Source: Aegilops tauschii subsp. strangulata
Lineage: Eukaryota > Streptophyta > Magnoliopsida > Poales > Poaceae
Direction: 5' to 3'
NCBI RefSeq assembly: GCF_002575655.3
Contig: NC_053040.3
Location: 355,072,267-355,136,266, forward strand
Length of the DNA stretch: 64,000 nucleotides
Positions 9,947 to 19,407 of the stretch are shown piece by piece. Below the pieces are notes generated by a model. The model was not told the origin of the DNA. It saw only the letters and a list, made by a program, of their open reading frames with translations, and did no database searches. Made by a program: the position numbers and the translations under genes. Numbering within the stretch: position 1 is the stretch's first letter; the number at the start of each line of letters is the position of its first letter.

Positions 9947-10222
9947 CTAAACCATGATGTAGAAGAGAAGAGGGATCAGCATGAGCAAGACCGCGACTAT
10001 GTAGTACTTGAGGCACCGGTGGTCCCGCCCCCGCTCTTGCCGGAGCGTCCACCTCAAGTAACTATTTTCCGCTTCGGTTCTACTGTCGAACCCTCTGTGG
10101 CTAGCACCCGGGTACTTGTGCACCTGGGCCTGAGCGTCTGGCCAGTGGTCGTAGACCCCTGGAACCCTCCCAACGAACACGGCGTAGCAGTCCCTCGGCA
10201 TCTCTGATCTATGTACCTGCAT
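9947..10222 (-). CDS. Small RNase H1-N (hybrid-binding/viroplasmin-like) protein with C-terminal membrane segment
   Basis: 91-aa ORF with an ATG at 10222 (a second ATG lies seven codons in, MPRDCY). Residues about 11-57 (CYAVFVGRVPGVYDHW, then Q-x-QV...GASHRGF...EAENSY) fit the N-terminal hybrid-binding domain of eukaryotic RNase H1, also found in caulimovirus viroplasmin, which binds RNA/DNA hybrids or dsRNA. No RNase H catalytic domain follows. Instead a basic stretch (RQERGRDHR) leads to a hydrophobic segment at residues 71-91 (YYIVAVLLMLIPLLFYIMV) that would be a tail anchor. It lies about 245 bp downstream of the Ulp1-like gene on the same strand, inside the CACTA. The function is unknown. 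Confidence 0.7.
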   Translation of the reverse strand: MQVHRSEMPRDCYAVFVGRVPGVYDHWPDAQAQVHKYPGASHRGFDSRTEAENSYLRWTLRQERGRDHRCLKYYIVAVLLMLIPLLFYIMV

Positions 10223-10467
10223 CGTCAGTTGATGTATTGAACGATAATATGCAACATAATATACTTAAGGAAACAAAGAGGCATAATTAGCAAAATACAA
10301 GCAACCTATAGTAAACATAAATGATGAAGTTCCTCATTCCCAAACTAATTAACTAGAGCGATCTACGCTAGTTCAGGACCACGGTTTAATTACATCACAT
10401 AGTTTTGCCGTTCATAAATTCAAAGTTTTGTGATAGAAAGATAGTAGTGACACATTGTCATCGACAA

Positions 10468-10713
10468 TCAGTCCTCCATGTCGGTGGTCCAATCTTCATA
10501 GTAAGGGAGGAAGCACCAGAGCTTCTTGAAAGGCTTCAAGTCCAGATGTTGAGCGACTAGGACTGCTCTGACATCAACCCGCGTGATTGGCCCATGGTAG
10601 AACATCCCTGTTGGTTCGAGGACCTGCTTCATGATCACTTGGGCAAGTTCACACTGTACGTGATAAAACTCAGCTCGGATTCGATGATCCGGTGTCTTTC
10701 CTATGGTTGTGGC
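10468..10713 (-). pseudogene. CACTA second gene, C-terminal coding end
   Basis: Continues, after removal of the 10714-26106 insertion, the same frame as the Ulp1-like domain: ...NWAT-TIGKTPDHRIRAEF. The segment reads QVIMKQVLEPTGMFYHGP and ends at TGA 10468-10470 after DWTTDMED. This tail is typical of Triticeae CACTA Ulp1-type proteins. The insertion site is within the codon following Ala (TSD GCCAC on the coding strand), so the Athila-type element disrupted this exon directly. Confidence 0.75.
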
Positions 10714-10828
10714 TGCTACCTCTTGAGCACTGCGTTGGTTTTCCCTTGAAGAGGAAAGGGTGATGCAGTAAAGTAGCGTAAGTATTTCCCTCAGTTTTTG
10801 ATAACCAAGGTATCAATCCAGTAGGAGA
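10714..10828 (-). repeat. 3' LTR of the outer Athila-type element, outer piece
   Basis: 115 bp identical in layout to the start of the 5' LTR at 24521 (TGCTACCTCTTGAGC...GTAGGAGA). It is interrupted at 10828 by the inner element and resumes at 17933. Confidence 0.92.
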
Positions 10829-12384
10829 TGATAATCCCCAAGTGCAGGGAATCATCGTAGCAATTTCCAAAGGTGGAAGTGATAATTATGGAGTGTCGAA
10901 CCCACAAGAAGCTAAAGGTAAGATCAATATTCTCTCCAGCCCTATCTGCCACTGATACGACTCTACGTACACCGAACGTTTGCTTCCAACTAGCAACGAA
11001 AAATAAAACTATGTTGTGGATATGAAGAGGATAACTTTGTATGGTATTGGAGAGCGAAAACACAAAAGTAGGTGCTGTTATCATAAAGTTAGAATATGTT
11101 ACTAAATATTATAAGTAGCGAGTGTGGAATAGTGGTGGATCAGTGTGCGGAATTGTCCTAGGCAATTGTTAACAAGACCGGTAGTCGTCATTGCAATTTC
11201 ATATGAGGGAGAGGCATAAGCTAACATACTTCCTCTACTTGGATCATATGCACTTATGATTGGAACTCTAGCAAGCATCCGCAACTACTAAAGATCATTA
11301 AGGTAAAACCCAACCATAGCATTAATGCATCAAGTCCTCTTTATTCCCATACACAACAACCCCCTTACTCGGGTTTGTGTTTCAGTCATTCACCAACCCA
11401 CTATAAGCGAATCATGAACGTATTGCAACACCCTACAGCGGGAATCCCTCACGCTTGCGCGACATGGAGGGCACCATAGGACAACACCAAAATAAAACAT
11501 ACAAATCGTACCAATCTAGATCATCAATCAACCCAAAGACAAAGGATATCTACTCAAAACATCATAAGATGGCAACACATCATTGGATCATAATATGTGG
11601 CATAAAGCACCATGTTCAAGTAGGGATTACAGCGGGGTATGGGAGACTAGACCGCATAAAAGAGATGAGGATGGTGGTGATGATGGTGATGTTGATGAAG
11701 ACGATCACCGCGACGATGGTTCCCCTCCCGATGGCACTCCGGCGCCACCGAGAGAGAGGAGGAGAGGTTCTCCCCCTTGTGCTTCCTCCTCCATGGCTTC
11801 CACCCTAGATGGGGAGAGGTTCTCCCTCTGGTCCTTGGCCTTCATGGCGATGATGGCCCCTCTGGGATCCTCCTCCATGGCCTCCGGTGATGATGGCCCC
11901 CTCCGGCAGGGTGCCAGAGAGGGCCTAGATTGATTTCTCGTGGCTACAGAGGCTTGCGGCAGTGGAACTTCTGATCTAGGTTAATTTTCTGAGGTTTCTG
12001 TATTTATAGGAATTTTTGGCATCAGTCTCACGTCAAGGAGGTGCCCGAGGCGTCCACGAGGCAGGCCCACGCGCCTGGGGGGTGGGCCCACCCCCACCCT
12101 CGTGGACGCCCCGGGACTCTCCTGGCCCTACTCTTTTACTCCGGGGTCTTCTTTTGGTCCATACAAAATCGTCAAAAATTGGCACGTCAATTGGACTCCG
12201 TTTGATATTCCTTTTCTGTAGAACTCAAAAACAAGGAAAAAACATAAACTGGCACTGGCACTAGATTAATAGGTTAGTCCCAAAAATCATATAAAATGGC
12301 ATATAAATGCATATAAAACATCTAAGATGGATAATATAATAGCATGAATACCTCATAAATTATAGATACGTCGGAGACGTATCA
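10829..12384 (-). repeat. 3' LTR of inner Athila-type element
   Basis: 1556 bp from TGATAATCCCC to GACGTATCA, matching 16371-17927 closely along its length. Followed on the plus side by GCATCCCCAAGCTTAA, i.e. the purine-rich AAGCTTGGGGATGC on the element strand, the likely plus-strand primer. Confidence 0.93.
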
Positions 12385-14650
12385 GCATCCCCAAGCTTAA
12401 TTCCTGCTCGTCCTCGAGTAGGTAAATGATAAAAGAAATAATTTATGAAGTGTGAATGCTAGCAAGTGCATAAGTTTCATCAATGATAGTTTCAATCACT
12501 TTTTATAGCATCATTATATATCATAACAGTAGCTCATCTTCATAAAACTTTTCATGATCAAGTAACAAGCTATTCACATGTTAAAGTATATATTATAAAC
12601 TTTCTTGAAACTAACAAACTATATTCTCAGTCATCAAACAATTGCAATTCATCTTATTTTCAGGAAGGGTCTATGTCAGAGCTTTGATTTAGAAAACTCC
12701 ACATACTCAACTATCATTTAGTCTTTCACAATTGCTAACACTCACGTGATATTTATGGGTTCAAAGTTTTAATCAGACACAGAGAAAGATAGGGGCTTAT
12801 AGATTCACCTCCCAACCTTTTACCTCAAGGGTAATGTCAACAATAATAGTTCATGAAACTTACATCCAATTGGATATATATATATATATCAGGATCTTTT
12901 CAACACAATGTGCTTGCCAAAGGATAAAATGTAAAAAGGAAAGGTGAAAATCACCATGACTCTTGCATAAGGGTAGAAGATAAAAGTAAAAGATAGGCCC
13001 TTCGCAGAGGGAAGCAGAGGTTGTCATGCGCTTTTATGGTTGGATGCACAAAATCTTAATGCAAAAGAACATCACTTTATATTGCCACTTGTGATATGGA
13101 CCTTTATTATGCAGTCCATCGCTTTTATTTCTTCCACATCACAAGATCGTATAAAGCTTATTTTCTACACATTAATAGATCATACATATTTAGAGGGCAA
13201 TTTTTATTGCATGCACCGATGTCAACTTACTTGAAGGATCTTACTCAATCCATAGGTAGGTATGGTGGACTCTCATGGCAAAACTAGTTTAAGGAATGTT
13301 TGGAAGCACAAGTAGTATCTCTACTTGGTGCAAAGAATTTGGCTAGCATGAGGGTAAAAAGCAAACTCAACATGTTGGATGATCCATGACAATATACTTT
13401 ATTTCGGATATAAGAAAACATGACCCATTACATTGTCTTCCTTGTCCGACATCAACCTTTTAGCATGTCATATTTTAATGAGTGCTCACAATTACAAAAG
13501 ATGTCCAAGATAGTATATTTATATGTGAAATCTCTCTTCCTTCAATATTCTTTCATGAATTGGTCAAGTAACCAATTCTACGTTTGCTAACTTTCAATAA
13601 GTTTACTACCTATACTTATTCTACGTGAAGTCATTACTCCCCATGGTATAAGCATATGAAACATATATAAATTCAGATTTATGATATTCAATTTTTCAAC
13701 CATTTACTCATAGGATAAACGTGGAGCACGTGAGTAAATGACAAACTACTCCAAAAGATAATAGTGAAGGACACTAAGTAGTCAAATAATTAACTAGCCA
13801 TGGGAGGATTCTTTTTCATTCAATAATTCAGATCCAATGATTTTATTCAAACAGCAAGTAAAATTGAAAACACGCTCCAAGCAAAACACATATCATGTGA
13901 CGAATAAAAATTTAGCTCCGAGTAAGGTATACCGATAGTTTTGAAGATGAAAGAGGGGATGCCTTCTGGGGCATCCCCAAGCTTAGGCGCTTGAGTCTTA
14001 CTTGAATATTACCTTGGGGTGCCTTGGGCATCCCCAAGCTTAGGGTCTTTCCACTCCTTATTCTCCTCATATCGATATCTCACCCAAAGCTTGAAAACTT
14101 CAATCACACAAAACTTAACGAAACTTCGTGAGATAGGTTAGTATGATGAAGGGTAAACCATTCACTTCGGTACTGTCAAAGACAAGGTTCATAATTGTTC
14201 TCACACAATTCCTACTGTACCATGTCATTTCTACAATTTATATTGAGAAATATAATCCATAGAAACTAGAAAACAAGCAAACTATGCAATGAAAACAGAA
14301 TCTGTCAGAAACAGAACAGTCTGTAATGATTTGAACAGCAACCATACTTCTGCTACTCCAAAAATTATGAAATAAATTGGTGGACGTGATAAATTTTTCT
14401 ATTAATCTTCTGCAAAAAGAATCAACTCAAAAGCACTCTTCTGTAAAAAATGACAGCTAATCTCGTGAGCGCAAAGTTTCTGTTTTTTACAGCAAGATTA
14501 CATTAACTTTCACCCAAGTCTTTCCAAAGGTCTTACTTGGAACTTTATTGAAACAAAAGCTATAAAACATGTAATACAGTAGCTTAATCATGTAAACACA
14601 CAAAAACAGTAAGGGTAAATATTGGGTTGTCTGCCAACAAGCGCTTTTCT
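12385..14650 (-). other. Non-coding interior (3' part) of inner element
   Basis: AT-rich, no ORF of note. It holds the polypurine-tract-like sequence at 12385-12398, a short (AT)n run near 12877-12888, and a pair of adjacent hairpins at 13955-13978 and 14013-14038 built from GGGGATGCC and its complement, each followed by CCCCAAGCTTAG. I see no host gene here. Confidence 0.7.
13955..14038. repeat. Paired GGGGATGCC hairpins, copy 1
   Basis: GGGGATGCC-TTCTG-GGGCATCCCC at 13955-13978 and CTTGGGGTGCC-TTG-GGCATCCCCAAG at 14013-14038 are two consecutive inverted repeats. The same pair recurs at 15433-15515 and, in the outer element, at 21473-21552. Confidence 0.75.
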
Positions 14651-15139
14651 TTAATTCCTTTTAGCTAGGCATGATGATTTCAATGATGCCCACATAAAAG
14701 ATAAGAATTGAAACATAAAGAGAGCATCATGAAGAATATGACTAGCACATTTAAATCTAACCCACTTCATATGCCTAGGCATTTTATGAGCACATAATTT
14801 ATAGGAACAAGAATCAACTAGCATAGGAAGGCAAAACAAGTATAACTTCAAAACTTTAAGCACATAGGGAGGAAACTTGATATTATTGCAACTCCTACAA
14901 GCATATATTCCTCCCTCATAATAACTTACAGTAGCATCATGAATTAATTTAACAATATAACCATCACATAAAGAATTCTTTTCATGATCTACAAGCATAG
15001 AAATTTTTCTACTCTCCACATAAGCAAAATTCTTCTCATTCGGAATAGCGGGATCACTAGTTCCTAAAGTTGACACTCTTCCAAACATGCTTTCGATGAT
15101 AGTATTATTCATACTCCAAAAGATATAAGTGAAGTTCAT
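14651..15139 (-). CDS. 162-aa ORF of unknown function in inner Athila-type element
   Basis: ATG at 15139, open for 162 codons. The product is rich in hydrophobic residues and Cys (YEGGIYACRSCNN, then LYLFCLPMLVDSC, ending near FQFLSFMWASL) and lacks any motif I can name; there is no RT, protease or integrase signature. It ends just before the interior GCGCTTGTTGG motif that in the outer element follows the protease stop, so it occupies the place where the coding region ends in related elements. It could be a decayed envelope-position ORF or a chance survivor. Codon composition is AT-rich like its surroundings. Confidence 0.4.
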   Translation of the reverse strand: MNFTYIFWSMNNTIIESMFGRVSTLGTSDPAIPNEKNFAYVESRKISMLVDHEKNSLCDGYIVKLIHDATVSYYEGGIYACRSCNNIKFPPYVLKVLKLYLFCLPMLVDSCSYKLCAHKMPRHMKWVRFKCASHILHDALFMFQFLSFMWASLKSSCLAKRN

Positions 15140-16342
15140 GGAGCATTCTACAATTAATATAGGCTAACCAATATCCAAGCACAAAATGTATAAGTGAAGC
15201 ACATGAAGCATTCTATAAAACCATACTCAAAAGATTTAAGTGAAGCACAAAGAGCAATTCTATAAGATCATAATTAAAAGATATAAGTGAAGCACATGAA
15301 GTATTCTATAAATTGATGACGGGACATCTCACACTAGCATGGTTCTTGAAGAAAAAGAAAAACACAAAGGACACAAATCATGTGAACAAAACAAAAACGG
15401 AGGTATACCGATACTTGTTGAAGAAGAAAGATGGGATGCCAACCGGGGCATCCCCAAGCTTAGATGCTTGAGTATCCTCTGAAATATTTACTTGGGGTGC
15501 CTTGGGAATCCCCAAGCTTGAACTCTTGCCTCTCTTTATTCTTCTCATATTGATAGCTCCTCGATCTTCGAACACTTCATCCACACAAAATTTTAACAAA
15601 AACTTTGTGAGATCCGTTAGTATAATAAAGCAAATCACTACCTTTAGGTACTGTTGCAAACTTATTCTTTATTTATATTGGTGTTAAACCTACTGTATTC
15701 CAACTTCTCTATGGTTCATACCCCCCGATACTAGCCATAGATTCATCAAAATAAGCAAACAACACACGCAAAACAGAATCTGTCAAAAACAGGACAGTCT
15801 GTAGTAATCTGGAGATTTAGTAAACTTCTGTAACTCCAAAAATTATGAAATAAAATTTAGAATTTGAACAATTTTTACAGAAGTAATTTGCAAAAAGTTT
15901 CATACCCATTTGACTTTCCAGTAAAAAAAGTAAAATCAGGCGCTACAGCCAAAGTTTCTGTTTTTGTTCTGCACATAGTAAACAAGCAATCTAACCATCC
16001 TAAAACCAAAGCTTGGCATATTATTTTTATAATACAATGGATATACACAAGGGGATAATTATTTACAGAGAAACTTCCATGAAAAATTCTACATTGTTTC
16101 CGTGAGCATGAACACAAGTGCTCAAGGTCGACCCTCACTTCTTCAATGCATAACTTTCCAATCACTTCTCTTTTTGAAAAACTTTTTAGGCACGAGAGGC
16201 AAGTAATTTTTTTTGTATTTTCATTCTTTCAATTTTTTTGTATGTTTCACCCACAACTAAACAGAAAAAAAAGGAAAAACAAAATCTACTTAGTGAAGAA
16301 AGGAAACAAGCACACACGAGAATATCAACCCCACGCTATTGC
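15140..16342 (-). other. Non-coding interior (5' part) of inner element
   Basis: AT-rich with degenerate tandem text around 15170-15310 (repeats of AGATATAAGTGAAGCAC), the second hairpin pair at 15433-15453 and 15491-15515, and a repeat of ACAGAATCTGTCAAAAACAG near 15772 that also occurs near 14288 and 21810. No coding sequence recognised. Confidence 0.65.
15433..15515. repeat. Paired GGGGATGCC hairpins, copy 2
   Basis: GGGATGCC-AACC-GGGGCATCCC (15433-15453) followed by CTTGGGGTGCC...AATCCCCAAG (15491-15515), same order and spacing as copy 1, with a few substitutions. Confidence 0.7.
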
Positions 16343-16360
16343 TCCCCGGCAACGGCGCCA
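16343..16360 (-). other. Primer-binding site of inner element (tRNA-Asp type)
   Basis: Minus strand TGGCGCCGTTGCCGGGGA is complementary to the 3' end of plant tRNA-Asp (CCCCGGCAACGGCGCCA), ten bases inside the 5' LTR at 16371. Use of tRNA-Asp is usual for Athila-lineage elements. Confidence 0.9.
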
Positions 16361-16370
16361 GAAAAGAGCT

Positions 16371-17927
16371 TGATAATCCCCAAGTGCGGGGAATCATCGT
16401 AGCAATTTCAAAAGGTGGAAGTGATAAGTATGGAGTGTCGAACCCACAAGGAGCTAAAGGTAAGATCAATATTCTCTCAAGCCCTATCTGCCACTGATAC
16501 GACTATACATACACCGAACGTTTGCTTCCAACTAGCAACGAGAAATAAAACTATGTTTTGGGTATGAAGAGGATAACTTTGTATGGTATTGGAGAGCTAA
16601 AACATAAAAGTAGGTGATGTTATCATAAAATTAGAATATATTACTAAATATTATAAGTAGCGAGTGTGGAATAGTGGTGGATCGGTGTGCGGAATTGTCC
16701 TAGGAAATTGTTAACAAGACCGGTGTCGTCATTGCAATTTCATATGAGGGAGAGGCATAAGCTAACATACTTTCTCTACTTGGATCATATGCACTTATGA
16801 TTGGAACTATAGCAAGCATCCACAACTACTAAAGATCATTAAGGTAAAACCCAACCATAGCATTAAAGCATCAAGTCCTCTTTATTCCCATACGCAACAA
16901 CCCCCTTACTCGGGTTTGTGTTGCAGTCGCTCAACAACCCACTATAAGCGAATCGTGAACGTATTGCAACACCCTACAGCGGGAATCCCTCATGCTTGCG
17001 CGACACGGAGGGCACCATAGAACAACACCAAAATAAAACATACAACTCGTACCAATCTAGATCATCAATCAACCCAAAGACAAAGGATATCTACTCAAAA
17101 CATCATAAGATGGCAACACATCATTGGATCATAATATGTGGCATAAAGCACCATGTTCAAGTAGGGATTATAGCAGGGTACGGGAGAGTGGACCACGTAA
17201 AAGAGATGAGGATGGTGGTGACGATGGTGATGTTGATGAAGACGATCACCGTGACGATGATTCCCCTCCCGATGGCACTCCGGCGCCACCGAGAGAGGGG
17301 GGGAGTGGTTCTCCCCCTTGTGCTTCCTCCTCCATGGCCTCCCCCCTAGATGGGGAGAGGTTCTCCATCTGGTCCTTGGCCTTCATGGCGATGATGGCCC
17401 CTCCGGGATCCTCCTCCATGGCCTCCGGTGATGATGGCCCCCTCCGGCAGGGTGCCAGAGAGGGCCTAGATTGATTTCTCATGGCTACAGAGGCTTGCGG
17501 CGGCGGAACTTCTGATCTAGGTTAATTTTCCGAGGTTTCTGTATTTATAGGAATTTTTGGCGTCGGTCTCACATCAAGGAGGTGCCCGAGGCGTCCACGA
17601 GGCAGGCCCACATGCCTGGGGGGGTGGGCGCGCCCCCACCCTCGTGGACGCCCCGGGACTCTCCTGGCCCTACTCTTTTACTCCGGGGTCTTCTTTTGGT
17701 CCATAAAAAATCGTCAAAAATTGGCACGTCAATTGGACTCCGTTTGATATTCCTTTTCTGTAAAACTGAAAAACAAGGAAAAAACAGAAATTGGCATTGG
17801 GCACTAGGTTAATAGCTTAGTCCCAAAAATCATATAAAATAGCATATAAATGCATATAAAACATCTAAGATGGATAATATAATAGCATGAATACTTCATA
17901 AATTATAGATACGTCGGAGACGTATCA
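16371..17927 (-). repeat. 5' LTR of inner Athila-type element
   Basis: 1557 bp, TGATAATCCCC...GACGTATCA, near-identical to 10829-12384 by eye, with scattered substitutions. Followed by TSD GGAGA at 17928-17932. Short ORFs within (for example around 17100-17470) also occur in the other LTR and are LTR text, not genes. Confidence 0.93.
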
Positions 17928-17932
17928 GGAGA

Positions 17933-19407
17933 CCACGCGCGAGTCCCACGCACCTACACAAACAAATAAGAACCTCGCAACCAACGCGATAAAGGGGTTG
18001 TCAATCCCTTCACTGTCACTTACAAGAGTGAGATCTGATAGATATGATAGGATAATATTTTTGGTTTTTTTATGATAAAGAGTAAAAGTAAAGATTGCAA
18101 AAATAAACGGTGCCAGAAATAACTAAGTGTTGGAAGATTAATATGATGGGAAATAGACCCGGGGGCCATAGGTTTCACTAGTGGCTTCTCTCAAGACAGC
18201 ATAAGTATTACGGTGGGTAAACGAATTACTGTCAAGCAATTGATAGAATTGAGCATAGTTATGAGAATATCTAGGTATGATCATGTATATAGGCATCACG
18301 TCCGTGACAAGTAGACCGAAACGATTCTGCATCTACTACTATTACTCCACACATCGACCGCTATCCAGCATGCATCTAGAGTATTAAGTTCATAAGAACA
18401 GAGTAATGCTTTAAGTAAGATGACATGATCTAGAGGGATAAACTCATGCAATATGATATAAACCCCATCTTTTTATCCTCGATGGCAACAATACAATACA
18501 TGCCTTGCTGCCCCTACTGTCACTAGGAAAGGACACCGCAAGATTGAATCCAAAGCTAAGCACTTCTCCCATTGCAAGAAAGATCAATCTAGTAGGCCAA
18601 ACCAAACTGATAATTCGAAGAGACTTGCAAAGATAACCAATCATACATAAATGAATTCAGAGGAGATTCAAATATTGTTCATAGATAAACTTGATCATAA
18701 ACCCACAATTCATCGGATCTTGACAAACACACCGCAAAAGAAATTACATCGAATAGATCTCCAAGAAGATCGAGGAGAACTTTGTATTGAGATCCAAAAA
18801 GAGAGAAGAAGCCATCTAGGTAATAACTGTGGACCCGAAGGTCTGAGGTAAACTACTCACATATCATCGGAGAGGCTATGGTGTTGATGTAGAAGCCCTC
18901 CGTGATCAATGCCCCCTCCGGCGGAGCGCCGAAAAATGCCCCAAGATGGGATCTAACGGGTACAGAAGGTTGTGGCGGTGGAAATAGGGTTTTGGCTCTG
19001 TATATGATGTTTCCAGGGTACATGGGTATATATAGGAGGAAGAAGTACGTCGGTGGAGCAACGAGGGGCCCACGAGGGTGGAGGGCGCGCCTGGGGGGGG
19101 GTAGGCGCGCCCCCTGCCTCGTGGCTTCCTCGTTGATTACTTTACGTAGACTCCAAGTCCTCTGGATCATGTTTGTTCCAAAAATCACGTTCCCGAAGGT
19201 TTCATTCCGTTTGGACTCCGTTTGATATCCTTTTTCCTTAGAAACACTGAAATAGGCAAAAAAACAGCAATTTGGGCTGGGCCTCCGGTTAATAGGTTAG
19301 TCCCAAAAATAATATAAAAGTGTATAATAAAGCCCAATAAACATCTAAAACAAAATATAATATAGCATGGAACAATCAAAAATTATAGATACGTTGGAGA
19401 CGTATCA
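17933..19407 (-). repeat. 3' LTR of outer Athila-type element, inner piece
   Basis: Continues the LTR begun at 10714 and matches 24634-26106. Contains a minus-strand TATATATACCC near 19023-19033 as likely promoter and ends GACGTATCA at 19407. Confidence 0.92.

Larger units (their letters stand above)
10829..17927 (-). mobile_element. Inner Athila-type non-autonomous element
   Basis: Flanked by GGAGA (10824-10828 and 17928-17932) and inserted in the 3' LTR of the outer element. LTRs at 10829-12384 and 16371-17927 begin TGATAATCCCCAAGTGC and end GACGTATCA. The 4-kb interior has the tRNA-Asp-type primer site but no gag, protease, RT or integrase; only one 162-codon ORF of unknown function is open. 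Related in sequence to the outer element (shared interior blocks) yet with a different LTR. A non-autonomous derivative mobilised in trans. Confidence 0.9.

Noticed and set aside
11455..11933. 117-aa ORF repeated at 16996-17349
   Set aside because: Again the two LTRs of the inner element; composition and lack of motifs argue against a gene.
15170..15310. Evenly spaced AGATATAAGTGAAGCAC repeats, CRISPR-like at first glance
   Set aside because: Units are degenerate, spacers are part of the repeat, and this is a plant retrotransposon interior; it is simple tandem decay.
18138..18332. 64-aa ORF with a near-identical copy at 24841-25035
   Set aside because: The two copies are corresponding parts of the two LTRs of one element, so similarity is by descent of the LTR and not evidence of a gene.
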